Part shown: piece after piece, positions 6,941-14,099 of the stretch
How the letters are laid out: every line of letters begins with the position of its first letter
Position numbering within the stretch: the first letter of the stretch is position 1
IMG/VR virus record: IMGVR_UViG_3300042566_000808
Location: 1 to 28,808 of that record
Origin: a virus
Reading direction: 5' to 3' (one strand)
DNA: 28,808 bases
Program-made: the position numbers and the translations under genes
The notes under the pieces: generated by a model
The model's database searches: none
Told to the model about the DNA's origin: nothing
What the model saw: the letters and a program-made list of their open reading frames with translations, nothing else

Positions 6941-8997
6941 TGGCAGGTATATTAACGCCATTGCAACTGACAGCGGCTGCTGGACTATTGGCCAACACAG
7001 GACTAAAGCCGTTTCCACCTGCATTGATATCAGCAATTGTGACATTTAATGCCACTACAGTTATCACTAATTTTATTGCCGCAGTTAATTTTTATAAAGC
7101 ACAGTCTTTTGCCACACAAAGCACATTGGAAAGATTATTAAGCATTGGAAGTGCAGTGTGTCCTGCATTGGGTAACAGCATACCTACCAGTCCTGTGGGA
7201 ACTTATCCGTATTTGAGCACAGAATATCTAACCACCCCTTTCAACGCTACAGATGGATCTACGTTGGACCCATCAGGATTTAGCAATCTGATTGAACAAA
7301 CTTGTGCAGCCTACCTTGGTAACGGAGATGTTGGCCGTTTCGCACAAGGCTTTCTGGCAGTGCAAGGTTACATCAACTCAACCAATCAGTTTATTAATTC
7401 TGCTGTAAATGCACAAACTTATCTTGGTCCTACATTTACCAACATGAATGCGTTGACCACAAACAGCGTCAGTGACGTAAATCCAGACTTTGGCAATTTT
7501 GCCACTGATTTAGCCAACCAAGGCAACTTAACCAATTTGAATGATATTAAGTTGTATGGTACACCTGCCGGCCTGTTGCGTCAGATTGCCGCAGAAGGCA
7601 ACATGGTGGGTGGAGTGTTTGCACCTGTACAGACTCCATTGTTGGCAGCAGGATTGTCGGCCAAAGAAATACAAACTTTGTTAGCAGGCCCTGGCACAGT
7701 TACAGACAATGAATACTTGCGATTACAACAATTGGCCTATCAAGGTATGGCCAATGTCACTGGCACTGATTTACAACAGGTGTTGAGCATATTGGAAGTT
7801 ACCACTCCAAACATCAGTAACATGACTGACCTGTTGGATCAAACCAAAATATTTCCCAACAGTTACACCACGCTGTTGACACCCACACCCCAAGGGCCTG
7901 TACCAGTGTATGGCACAGATGGTAGCGTGAACATGAACTTGGCTGACAATGTGTCTGTGTATCTAGCATCGCCCAATGGATGTGAAGATTTGGGCAAAGT
8001 GATTCCACCTGCACAAGCAGTGGCCAATAAAGCCGTGCAAGTGGCATTTGAACAAGTCACCAACATCACCAATACCACAATACCTGCCTTGGCTGACACA
8101 ATTGACACTGTAACAAGAAACCCCTGGGACAGCAATACATCGTACCTTGCCAACGCAGTAGTGGCCAATGCTCCAGGAGTGCCCGCAGTGGGCAATTTAG
8201 CACAGTTAACTCCAAGCACTGTGTTTTATCGTGCTCAACAAGATGTGCCCACAGGGATTGATATCAACAACACTGACTACTGGTTGCCAACTACGTTAGG
8301 TTGTGGATTAAGCACTATGGCTGATTTGCCGTTGATTCAAGCACAAACCACGCCCATTGATTCCTCTGTAGCTGACTATTTTGCCAACACAGTTGCCACT
8401 GGCACAGGACCAGATGGTAATATAACCACTTGTGACGTGATTGGATTAGCAATTGATCATGATAATTTTGCCAGCCAATTAAACACAGCCACCACAGCTA
8501 TCAATGCATTACAAACAGCAGGATCATTGGCCACACTAAACACCGCTTACACAAATATATTATTGGCTGCTAATGATGCCGCAGTACTAACACAAATCAC
8601 AAACGCCAACAATGCCATCAGTGCGCTGAGTGCCAGCCCTTATGTGACCACATTAAACACAGCATGGACATACATGGCCAACCTAATGAATTTATCAGCC
8701 AAGTACACCACTGAAGCCACCATTGATTATTTTACACTATCAGCAGGTGATAAAATTAGCACCATGAGTTTTGTGCAAAATCTTCCACAATATGGAAACC
8801 AAACAGATGCATGCGGTCCTGCTGCCTTTTTGAACAGTTTGGCAAACACCACCACACTTACCGGCCAGGCCATAGTTGGTGCCATGCGTGAAGGCAAAAA
8901 CAATCAGTGTTTGGGCGAGGCGAGATTGAACGTTGATACCACTGCCTCTCCGCGCCCGGCAGTGACTCCTGTGCCTGCTGTGACTCCTGTATACTAA
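6940..8997 (+). CDS. Large virion structural protein (baseplate/spike-associated), with chitin-binding-like module
   Basis: 685 aa, rich in Asn, Thr, Ala and Leu and poor in charged residues, as expected for a virion fibre or baseplate component. Residues about 392-450 (NPWDSNTSYLANAVVA, then FYRAQQDVPTG and YWLP) resemble the CBM5/12-type chitin-binding module, W-x-x-x-x-x-Y-x-x-x-x-V-V ... Y-x-A ... YW. The C-terminus has a short Pro repeat (PAVTPVPAVTPVY). The alanine-rich segment 510-590 looks alpha-helical or coiled. It is coupled to the PAAR gene by TAATG, implying a spike or baseplate partner. No named T4 homologue is recognised. Transcription of this block appears to end near 8997, where new promoters begin. 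Confidence 0.78.
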   Translation: MAGILTPLQLTAAAGLLANTGLKPFPPALISAIVTFNATTVITNFIAAVNFYKAQSFATQSTLERLLSIGSAVCPALGNSIPTSPVGTYPYLSTEYLTTPFNATDGSTLDPSGFSNLIEQTCAAYLGNGDVGRFAQGFLAVQGYINSTNQFINSAVNAQTYLGPTFTNMNALTTNSVSDVNPDFGNFATDLANQGNLTNLNDIKLYGTPAGLLRQIAAEGNMVGGVFAPVQTPLLAAGLSAKEIQTLLAGPGTVTDNEYLRLQQLAYQGMANVTGTDLQQVLSILEVTTPNISNMTDLLDQTKIFPNSYTTLLTPTPQGPVPVYGTDGSVNMNLADNVSVYLASPNGCEDLGKVIPPAQAVANKAVQVAFEQVTNITNTTIPALADTIDTVTRNPWDSNTSYLANAVVANAPGVPAVGNLAQLTPSTVFYRAQQDVPTGIDINNTDYWLPTTLGCGLSTMADLPLIQAQTTPIDSSVADYFANTVATGTGPDGNITTCDVIGLAIDHDNFASQLNTATTAINALQTAGSLATLNTAYTNILLAANDAAVLTQITNANNAISALSASPYVTTLNTAWTYMANLMNLSAKYTTEATIDYFTLSAGDKISTMSFVQNLPQYGNQTDACGPAAFLNSLANTTTLTGQAIVGAMREGKNNQCLGEARLNVDTTASPRPAVTPVPAVTPVY

Positions 8998-9014
8998 AGT
9001 ATACATTTTTCTGG

Positions 9015-9043
9015 TTGACCAATAATGCCGTATTTGCTATAAT
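9015..9043 (+). promoter_or_regulatory. Sigma70 promoter P1
   Basis: -35 TTGACC (9015-9020), 17-bp spacer, -10 TATAAT (9038-9043): 5/6 and 6/6 matches to the E. coli consensus with ideal spacing. The expected start is near 9050. It forms an imperfect direct repeat with the promoter at 9146-9174; both share TGGTTGACCA and TTTGCTATAAT. Host RNA polymerase use, as for T4 early genes, is inferred. Confidence 0.85.
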
Positions 9044-9049
9044 ATGGGC

Positions 9050-9178
9050 ATGTGGACCAAAATACAACGCCAAATACAGAAGTACTACTATCGTACTAAT
9101 TTTACGGTAGTAGAACTCCTAGTAATTGTAGGGTTATTATTTTGGTTGACCAGAAAAGCCTATTTTGCTATAATTTAG
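9050..9178 (+). CDS. Possible leaderless 42-aa membrane peptide
   Basis: The ATG at 9050 lies 6 nt after the P1 -10 box, where transcription should begin, so translation would be leaderless. The peptide has a basic N-terminus (MWTKIQRQIQKYYYR), one hydrophobic segment (TVVELLVIVGLLFWL, 19-33), then TRKAYFAII: a plausible small inner-membrane protein with positive-inside ends. Against it, the frame runs through a strong hairpin (9081-9117) and the second promoter, and no ribosome-binding site exists. It may instead be a chance open frame in a leader RNA. Confidence 0.35.
   Translation: MWTKIQRQIQKYYYRTNFTVVELLVIVGLLFWLTRKAYFAII
9081..9117 (+). other. Stem-loop between tandem promoters
   Basis: Left arm AGT-a-CTACTATCGT (9081-9094), 9-nt loop, right arm ACGGTAGTAG-a-ACT (9104-9117): 13 pairs with one A/A mismatch and one G-U wobble. 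No U-tract follows, so it is not a standard terminator. It lies within the transcript expected from P1 and upstream of P2. Confidence 0.7.
9146..9174 (+). promoter_or_regulatory. Sigma70 promoter P2
   Basis: -35 TTGACC (9146-9151), 17-bp spacer, -10 TATAAT (9169-9174). Expected start near 9181, giving a leader of about 24 nt with AAAGGAG before the ATG at 9205. It lies exactly 131 bp after P1, with a similar spacer, indicating duplication. Confidence 0.87.
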
Positions 9179-9204
9179 GCATAGTAAGCAACAAAGGAGC
9201 CGCA

Positions 9205-9489
9205 ATGACCCAGATGTCTAAGATCCAGCAAGTTAACTCTGCAATCATGTTTGGTGAGTTTTCAAACACTGAACTTGACAGCATCCTCAGTGCAGTGCAA
9301 TTTGCCAAGGCCAGCCTGCGTAAACACAATATCCGCCAATTTGCCAAAGGTGACACAGTGAAGTTTCACAGCACCAAACGTGGCATGACTATGTCGGGCA
9401 CCGTGAGCAAGATTGCCATTAAGTATGTGACAGTGGCTACCCCGCAGGGCTTGTGGAAAGTGCCTGCCAACATGTTGGAGGCAGCATGA
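9205..9489 (+). CDS. Small phage protein with KOW/SH3-like C-terminal barrel
   Basis: 94 aa. The start ATG 9205 is preceded by AAAGGAG at 9193-9199; the frame is open further upstream but only through promoter P2. The N-terminal half is helical (QQVNSAIMFGEFSNTELDSI); the C-terminal half (KGDTVKFHSTKRGMTMSGTV, IAIKYVTV, GLWKVPANML) has the strand pattern of small SH3-like barrels with a KGD-V-K entry turn. It is first in the P2 transcript, so early expression is likely. The stop overlaps the next ATG (ATGA). Function unknown; nucleic acid or ribosome contact is only suggested by fold. Confidence 0.8.
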   Translation: MTQMSKIQQVNSAIMFGEFSNTELDSILSAVQFAKASLRKHNIRQFAKGDTVKFHSTKRGMTMSGTVSKIAIKYVTVATPQGLWKVPANMLEAA

Positions 9490-9653
9490 CATTTCGACGC
9501 TGGCTAAATCAACGTTGGTATGCTCACTGCCTCGAAATAGAAGAATGGACTGGCCGCATGCCGCCCTATCCAATGTCAGAATATTTTGCCAAATACAAAT
9601 ATTGGCTCAAACGCGAATACCGCCATCAACAAGGAGAAAACTATGGGTCTTGA
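9486..9653 (+). CDS. Small basic/aromatic hypothetical protein
   Basis: 55 aa starting at the ATG that overlaps the previous TGA. It is rich in Trp, Tyr and Arg (RRWLNQRWYAH, EYFAKYKYWLKREYR) and has no membrane segment. Its last 11 bases overlap the next gene, and the next gene's AAGGAG lies inside its 3' end. The family is not recognised. Confidence 0.6.
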   Translation: MTFRRWLNQRWYAHCLEIEEWTGRMPPYPMSEYFAKYKYWLKREYRHQQGENYGS

Positions 9654-10056
9654 TATGTATGCCTATGTGGCCACCCGTGAAGGTCAGCAACGCGAATACT
9701 ACGACGGTGCTGAGTGGGACGAAACCACCAAAGATCTTGTGAACACAAAGGTAAACAAGCCGCGTGAAATTGCCTACTGGCGCAAGCATCCTAACCTGCA
9801 TGGCTGGATGGAACGGCTTGCAGAACAAAAAAAATTAAGCTATGACAGCTTCAACGGCATTGAAATGGAACTCACTGCCGAGGACTTGGACGAACTCGAA
9901 CGAGCAGTCACACACCGTCGACTGCCGCCTACAACTGGTTTCTTCTTTGGCGACAATTCAGATCAACACTACTACGACCATGACCTGGCGTTTATCAAAG
10001 CCGCTAGAACAGAAATGTTCATGGGCTTGAAAGTGTTTTATAACTCATCCTGGTAA
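9643..10056 (+). CDS. MGLDMY-type conserved phage/bacterial protein, function unknown
   Basis: 137 aa. The start ATG 9643 follows AAGGAG (9631-9636) and gives the characteristic N-terminus MGLDMYAYV. Other family-like blocks are YWRKHPNLHGWME (64-76), FNGIEMELTAEDLDEL, and TGFFFGDNSD followed by a His/Tyr/Asp cluster, ending VFYNSSW. Homologues are common in phages and are often given unreliable enzyme names; no catalytic signature is certain here. The HPNLHGWME block could bind a ligand, but this is unproven. Confidence 0.78.
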   Translation: MGLDMYAYVATREGQQREYYDGAEWDETTKDLVNTKVNKPREIAYWRKHPNLHGWMERLAEQKKLSYDSFNGIEMELTAEDLDELERAVTHRRLPPTTGFFFGDNSDQHYYDHDLAFIKAARTEMFMGLKVFYNSSW

Positions 10057-10068
10057 GGCGTTAAGTAT

Positions 10069-11445
10069 ATGAATGAAACCGATTACAGCCACTCAAGATT
10101 TGATGCCATAATGGCCGCAGGATGGATCCGAGACCTAGAAAGCTCTGACAGCCGCATTCACAAAGAAAAAGTGATTGAAAAGGCTCTCATGGCGGCTAGG
10201 TTGGGCAGTGCCGATGCACAGTGTTTTTTGTTCAATTGCTACCAGGCCTACAATCCGTTCTATGTGTTTGGTATCCGCCAGGTGCCTGAAACTGAGGGGC
10301 TGACTGGTCGTGCCAATCCTTGGACACAGTTCTGGGCCATGCTAGAAGCCCTGCGCACTAGATACATCACAGGCAATCGTGCTAGAGAAGCCATTGAGCA
10401 AATGAGTCAGCAGTTTGACTCTGAAGAGTGGAACATGTTGGCTCGCCGTGTGTTGATCAAAGACCTGCGATGCGGCATCTCGGAAAAGACCATCAACAAG
10501 GTTGTGGGCAAAACTGACTACCGCATTCCAATTTTTTCGTGCCAACTGGCACAGGACTCCACGGATCATCCCAAGAAAATGAAAGGCATCAAGCGCCTGG
10601 AATGTAAGTTGGATGGTGTGCGTGTGTTGGCAGTTCTTAGTGGGCGCACGGTCACACTGTACAGCCGCAATGGCAAAGAGTTTGAGAACTTTCCGCAGAT
10701 TGCTGATGCCATTGAAGATGCTTGGCAGCACTTCCAACTCGGTGGGCGTGGCACAGATAGACATTATGTGTTGGATGGTGAGATTGTGGGCGAAAGTTTC
10801 CAACAGCTCATGCGCCAAGCACATCGCAAATCAGATGCCGAAACCACAGGCATGGTATATCATATTTTTGACATCATTCCACTTGATGCCTTCAAAGAAG
10901 GGCATTGGAATGTACAGCAGTACAAGAGACTGGAATGGTTAGAAGCGGCTCGTGCTGGATTGGAAGAAACCACATGTCTGCGTATCATGCCCGGATTGGA
11001 TGTAGATTTGGACACAGCCGAAGGGCATGATATCATGCAACGCTATGCCGAAGCCGCTGTGGAAGGTGGCTTCGAAGGCATCATGATCAAGAGCCTGGAT
11101 GCACCTTACCAGTGCAAACGTTCGGACTCGTGGATGAAATGGAAGCCCACCATTAGTGTTGATTTGAACATTGTGGGTTTTGAGGAAGGAACTGGTAGGA
11201 ACGAAAACCGGTTGGGTGCTATAATCTGTGAAGGAGATGATAATGACCGTAGAATTCGCGTTAATGTTGGCAGTGGGTTTAGTGATACTCTTCGTGATGA
11301 GTATTGGGCCAATAGGGATAACCTGCTTGGTCACTTGGTTGAAGTCCAAGCAGACGCAGTCACCCAAAACCAAGACGGAACATACAGCCTCCGATTCCCT
11401 AGGTTCTTGAGATTCCGTGATTTTGAAGCAGGCGAAAAAGTATGA
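10069..11445 (+). CDS. ATP-dependent DNA ligase
   Basis: 458 aa, close in size to T4 gp30 (487 aa). It seals nicks in Okazaki fragments and during repair. Motif I is K180-L-D-G-V-R185 (adenylated Lys180); motif Ia/III region YSRNGKEFENFP (198-209); VLDGEIVGE (234-242) carries the metal-binding acidic residue; motif IV EGIMIK (336-341); motif V SWMKWKP (354-360). The C-terminal OB-fold follows (residues about 361-450). Residues 1-170 form the alpha-helical DNA-binding domain seen in T4-like ligases. AAGG lies upstream of the ATG; the stop overlaps the next ATG. It probably belongs to the P2 early/middle transcript. Confidence 0.95.
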   Translation: MNETDYSHSRFDAIMAAGWIRDLESSDSRIHKEKVIEKALMAARLGSADAQCFLFNCYQAYNPFYVFGIRQVPETEGLTGRANPWTQFWAMLEALRTRYITGNRAREAIEQMSQQFDSEEWNMLARRVLIKDLRCGISEKTINKVVGKTDYRIPIFSCQLAQDSTDHPKKMKGIKRLECKLDGVRVLAVLSGRTVTLYSRNGKEFENFPQIADAIEDAWQHFQLGGRGTDRHYVLDGEIVGESFQQLMRQAHRKSDAETTGMVYHIFDIIPLDAFKEGHWNVQQYKRLEWLEAARAGLEETTCLRIMPGLDVDLDTAEGHDIMQRYAEAAVEGGFEGIMIKSLDAPYQCKRSDSWMKWKPTISVDLNIVGFEEGTGRNENRLGAIICEGDDNDRRIRVNVGSGFSDTLRDEYWANRDNLLGHLVEVQADAVTQNQDGTYSLRFPRFLRFRDFEAGEKV

Positions 11446-11672
11446 GCAAACGAATTGGTCCCATTACACTTGACGGCGAAGCAGCCGATCGAATCACTGT
11501 GCTCGCTCTTAAAGAACAAAGAGACTATCTCAAGAAAGAATTGAGTGACTGGAAGAAAAATCCTAAAACGGATACCAATCCAGGCGGATACTGGTTGCAT
11601 CCTGAAGATGTAGCAATCAACACTCGCATGGTTGAAGCATTGACTACAGTTATTAAATATTATGGTGGATAA
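11442..11672 (+). CDS. Small hypothetical protein, helical
   Basis: 76 aa, ATG overlapping the ligase TGA. Two predicted amphipathic helices (DRITVLALKEQRDYLKKELS, 17-36; INTRMVEALTTVIKYYG at the end) are joined by a polar linker with a NPGGYWLHPED block. The Leu/Glu/Lys pattern suggests a coiled-coil or dimer. Family function unknown; linkage to ligase is by cotranscription only. Confidence 0.72.
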   Translation: MSKRIGPITLDGEAADRITVLALKEQRDYLKKELSDWKKNPKTDTNPGGYWLHPEDVAINTRMVEALTTVIKYYGG

Positions 11673-11674
11673 AC

Positions 11675-12082
11675 ATGAAAATTGGTCTAAGCTATAGCCG
11701 TTGTGTTCGCGACATTGTGGAAGGTCGTGTGAACATGGACGATGTGTTGGTGCTGATCTCTCGCACAGATTTTGATCCACATGAGGACGATCAATGGCAA
11801 GATATCTGGTGGGGTTATCGTTTTGGTAGCAATCCCGAATGGTATACCTGCACAGACAAGGACGAAGATGCCTATCGGCAAGTGAGCCGTGATCTTTGGC
11901 GGGAGGGCAAGTTTCATCAGCCACGAAAGTTTGGGTACAGGCCTGCCCGTCACAGTTATCACTGGCTGGAAGCAGTATTGCCCAGTGAAGAACTGGATCG
12001 TAATCCCACAGTAAAAGATGCTTGGAACAAATTTCAAATGGTTGCTGGCTTGACCAATGTCACACTAGATCAAACGTATTAA
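11675..12082 (+). CDS. Conserved phage protein of unknown function (MKIGLSYSRCVRDI type)
   Basis: 135 aa, starting 2 nt after the preceding stop. Visible blocks: MKIGLSYSRCVRDIVEG at the N-terminus, VLVLISRTDFDP (24-35), FHQPRKFGYRP (80-90), HWLEAVLPS and AWNKFQMVAGLTNV. Cytoplasmic, acidic, Trp-rich. I recognise the pattern as one that recurs in marine T4-like phages, without known function. AGGAG of the next gene follows its stop. Confidence 0.75.
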   Translation: MKIGLSYSRCVRDIVEGRVNMDDVLVLISRTDFDPHEDDQWQDIWWGYRFGSNPEWYTCTDKDEDAYRQVSRDLWREGKFHQPRKFGYRPARHSYHWLEAVLPSEELDRNPTVKDAWNKFQMVAGLTNVTLDQTY

Positions 12083-12099
12083 TCGACTAGGAGATTCAC

Positions 12100-13425
12100 A
12101 TGTGGAAACTTGTAATCCCTGCACTGGCAGTGGCTCTAACAGGTTGTGGAGGAGGTGGTAGTAGTAGTAGCTCTGGCGCCAGCAACATTGCAGATGCAAT
12201 AGTAACAACCTCCCTGACTGTCGCTGGCTACGTTGAAAATTGTGGATGCAATCCAACTCTTGCTGCCGGAGAGTTTAGCGGCGCTGGTATCAAATATGTT
12301 GTTGTGAGTGGATGGCGTGCTGGCAACCATTTGATGCCTGTCAAAATTTATCGACTCAATACAGATGGCTCCACACAAGATGCTACTACAGATATCCTAG
12401 GCGGAGAGCTACAATTTTCTGTAAACTATCCTGTAGTTGCTGACTTCAACAAAGATGGCATAGATGATATATTTTTGCCTGGATTCAAAGATGCACCTTA
12501 CGTTGAGTTTAACCCATCTGTTGTGTTTTTAAGCAGATCAGGCCAAGCACACCAGCGTGTGGATGTACCTGGCATGAGTTGGAGTCATGCCAGTATGGCC
12601 TTAGATCTCAATAATGACGGATGGTTGGATGTTATCAACAGCACTGGATCAATGTGGATCAACGATCAAACTGGCAACTTTTCTTACATAGAACATTACA
12701 ATTGGGTAAACGGGAGAGTCAACGACAGCATTGCAGGCAGTGCCATATGTGCTGGTGATTTAGATAACTCTGGCACCATGCAACTAGTAGTTACTGATAT
12801 TTCAGGACACATACAAGACACCTGGGTGTTTAAATTTGATGCAGATCTCAAGCCAGTTAAAACAGCAGTATTGCCCATGCCATATTATGATAGGGCCACC
12901 ACAATCGAAGTTAGCCATGATGTTGGATGTGTGGTAACTGATTTAAATAACGATTCATTGCTAGATGTTGTACTAACCAGCACCACAGGTTATACTAGTA
13001 TTGTTCAAATCTACATCAATCAAGGCAACTATCAATTTGAAGAACTAACTGACACTGCTATGCCTGGATACAACAAAAATTCAATTGGAAGCTATCGTCC
13101 TACCATTGTGGATTTCAACCAAGATGGTTGGCCTGACATCTTTCTAGAAGGCAGTTTAGAAACTGAAAACAGCAACCAACTTTGGCTCAACAATGGTAAT
13201 GGCACCTTTACACAAAAAGGCAAAACTCAATTTGAAACATTAAGAGACGACAGTTTAAAGTTAGTGCTTGGTAGTGTTAAGTCAGGTCCCATGCTACCAA
13301 TCCGTGTTGGTGACAGATGGAATTTTGTTACAACAGCAGTATTAGGCGACAAATTTTACATTAACTATGCCCGGACACAATGGAGTTTCCGGTTATGGAA
13401 TTTTCAATCACGGAGTTTTCAATGA
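12100..13425 (+). CDS. Lipoprotein with FG-GAP/VCBS-type calcium-binding repeats
   Basis: 441 aa. MWKLVIPALAVALTGC is a lipoprotein signal with lipobox LTGC (C16), then a Gly/Ser linker (17-27). Five calcium-loop motifs recur: DFNKDGIDD (115-123), DLNNDGWLD (169-177), DLDNSG (220-225), DLNNDSLLD (281-289), DFNQDGWPD (338-346). This is the FG-GAP/integrin-like beta-propeller pattern of surface adhesins and matrix-binding proteins. AGGAG precedes the ATG. The extreme C-terminus (SFRLWNFQSRSFQ) reads through a 15-nt tandem repeat whose other frame encodes MEF-type pentapeptides, so the natural tail may have been altered. A surface lipoprotein of this kind is unusual in a phage; superinfection exclusion or altered host adhesion are possible roles. 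Confidence 0.82.
   Translation: MWKLVIPALAVALTGCGGGGSSSSSGASNIADAIVTTSLTVAGYVENCGCNPTLAAGEFSGAGIKYVVVSGWRAGNHLMPVKIYRLNTDGSTQDATTDILGGELQFSVNYPVVADFNKDGIDDIFLPGFKDAPYVEFNPSVVFLSRSGQAHQRVDVPGMSWSHASMALDLNNDGWLDVINSTGSMWINDQTGNFSYIEHYNWVNGRVNDSIAGSAICAGDLDNSGTMQLVVTDISGHIQDTWVFKFDADLKPVKTAVLPMPYYDRATTIEVSHDVGCVVTDLNNDSLLDVVLTSTTGYTSIVQIYINQGNYQFEELTDTAMPGYNKNSIGSYRPTIVDFNQDGWPDIFLEGSLETENSNQLWLNNGNGTFTQKGKTQFETLRDDSLKLVLGSVKSGPMLPIRVGDRWNFVTTAVLGDKFYINYARTQWSFRLWNFQSRSFQ
13380..13424 (+). repeat. Three imperfect 15-nt tandem repeats over a translation start
   Basis: Units: ATGGAGTTTCCGGTT, ATGGAATTTTCAATC, ACGGAGTTTTCAATG. Units 2 and 3 match at 12/15 positions. Each holds a GGA-type ribosome-binding core; units 1 and 3 lead into an ATG. 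The last unit supplies GGAG and the start codon of the next gene. Confidence 0.8.
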
Positions 13426-13883
13426 AAAAGATTTACTACGAAAAAATTGGCCGTAGGTATGTGCCTGTGAGTGAGTACGACAGTGAGTACTTGGACAGTT
13501 TTTCCAAGGGCACACACATTGTGATGTGCTATCCAGGGGGACAAAGCCGTCGGTACAACATCAATCCCAACTATGCCGCAATGATTGCAGCAGGGCGACT
13601 GGCCGAAGATGGCATTTGTGAAGCCATGCACAAGGCCAGTGAGATGCGGCCACAGCGTACACCTATTACTCCTGGACAAAAGAAAGCCTGGGAAAAATTG
13701 GCAAAAGAGTTTGGTGATGACCTGGCCACACTGACCATGGGCAGTGCGCGAGATCATGCCGAAGCAGGGGTCAATGCTATGATTGCGGAAGCAGACAAAC
13801 TCATGACACATCCGGCTGTGCGGGATGCATACGAACAGTTTCAAACTGTGTGCAATCTTGTCAAACAAAAACAAAACACTTGA
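13422..13883 (+). CDS. Conserved phage protein of unknown function (MKKIYYEKIGRRYVPV type)
   Basis: 153 aa. ATG 13422 is chosen: GGAG lies 6 nt upstream, it overlaps the lipoprotein TGA (ATGA), and the N-terminus MKKIYYEKIGRRYVPVSEYD looks like a native start. An in-frame ATG at 13380 would add the repeat-encoded MEFPVMEFSITEFS. Blocks: KGTHIVMCYPGG (42-53), SRRYNINPNYAAMIAAGRLAE, TPITPGQKKAWEKLAKEFGD, and a helical C-terminus. No enzyme signature. The stop lies inside the -35 box of the following promoter. Confidence 0.78.
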   Translation: MKKIYYEKIGRRYVPVSEYDSEYLDSFSKGTHIVMCYPGGQSRRYNINPNYAAMIAAGRLAEDGICEAMHKASEMRPQRTPITPGQKKAWEKLAKEFGDDLATLTMGSARDHAEAGVNAMIAEADKLMTHPAVRDAYEQFQTVCNLVKQKQNT

Positions 13884-13900
13884 CAATGTGGTCAAGTGTT
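13875..13900. promoter_or_regulatory. Perfect inverted repeat over a -35 box (operator candidate)
   Basis: AACACTTGAC, 6-nt spacer AATGTG, GTCAAGTGTT: arms of 10 bp, fully complementary. The left arm contains the first five bases of the -35 TTGACA, and the right arm ends 2 nt before the -10. Placement fits a repressor operator; a hairpin in upstream transcripts is the alternative, but no U-tract follows. Confidence 0.65.
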
Positions 13901-13908
13901 GTTATAAT
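13880..13908 (+). promoter_or_regulatory. Sigma70 promoter P3
   Basis: -35 TTGACA (13880-13885), 17-bp spacer, -10 TATAAT (13903-13908): perfect consensus in both boxes. Expected start near 13915. It drives the GC-rich leader/51-codon frame and then the genes from 14100. Confidence 0.92.
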
Positions 13909-13941
13909 TACAGGGCATGATCAAAGAGATGGGGTAGACTA

Positions 13942-14097
13942 ATGGCGCTGTGGGGTGATCGATCGCCCGGGCCTGCGGCGTTCCGTGGCAAGTTAGACGT
14001 AAATCCTATAGGTTGCGACAAGGACCTCGATCTTAGGATCAAAACCTGGGCTGGTACCCTGGGAGTATGCCGAGAGGATAAAATCTGGAAAGGTTAG
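13942..14097 (+). CDS. Possible 51-aa protein in a GC-rich leader (or structured RNA)
   Basis: ATG 13942 opens 51 codons ending TAG 14095, 2 nt before the next ATG, like the tight spacing elsewhere. Product begins MALWGDRSPGPAAF and ends GVCREDKIWKG; it is soluble, with 4 Trp and 2 Cys. The ribosome-binding site is weak (GGGG 7 nt upstream). Its first 50 bases are markedly GC-rich compared with neighbours and contain palindromes (GATCGATC, CCCGGG, GGTGATCGATCGCC), so an RNA element downstream of P3 is a real alternative. The MALWG start is reminiscent of small phage proteins beginning MxLWG, an impression only. Confidence 0.45.
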   Translation: MALWGDRSPGPAAFRGKLDVNPIGCDKDLDLRIKTWAGTLGVCREDKIWKG

Positions 14098-14099
14098 AA

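Noticed and set aside
9104-9148. Prepilin-like segment FTVVELLVIVG in the 42-codon frame
   Set aside because: Type IV prepilin cleavage needs a Gly/Ala before the Phe and Glu at +5; here the preceding residue is Asn and the protein is too short, so a plain membrane helix is the simpler reading.
10342-10824. 160-codon open frame antisense to DNA ligase
   Set aside because: It mirrors a strongly supported ligase gene, has no ribosome-binding site, and its product (Cys/His-rich, irregular) shows no family features.
11331-11924. 197-codon antisense frame over the ligase 3' end and next two genes
   Set aside because: It covers three well-spaced plus-strand genes with coupled starts; sequence has low-complexity antisense character and no start signal.
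13942-14097. tRNA or tmRNA in the GC-rich leader
   Set aside because: No acceptor stem, T-loop GTTCRA or anticodon-arm arrangement could be drawn; no CCA end.
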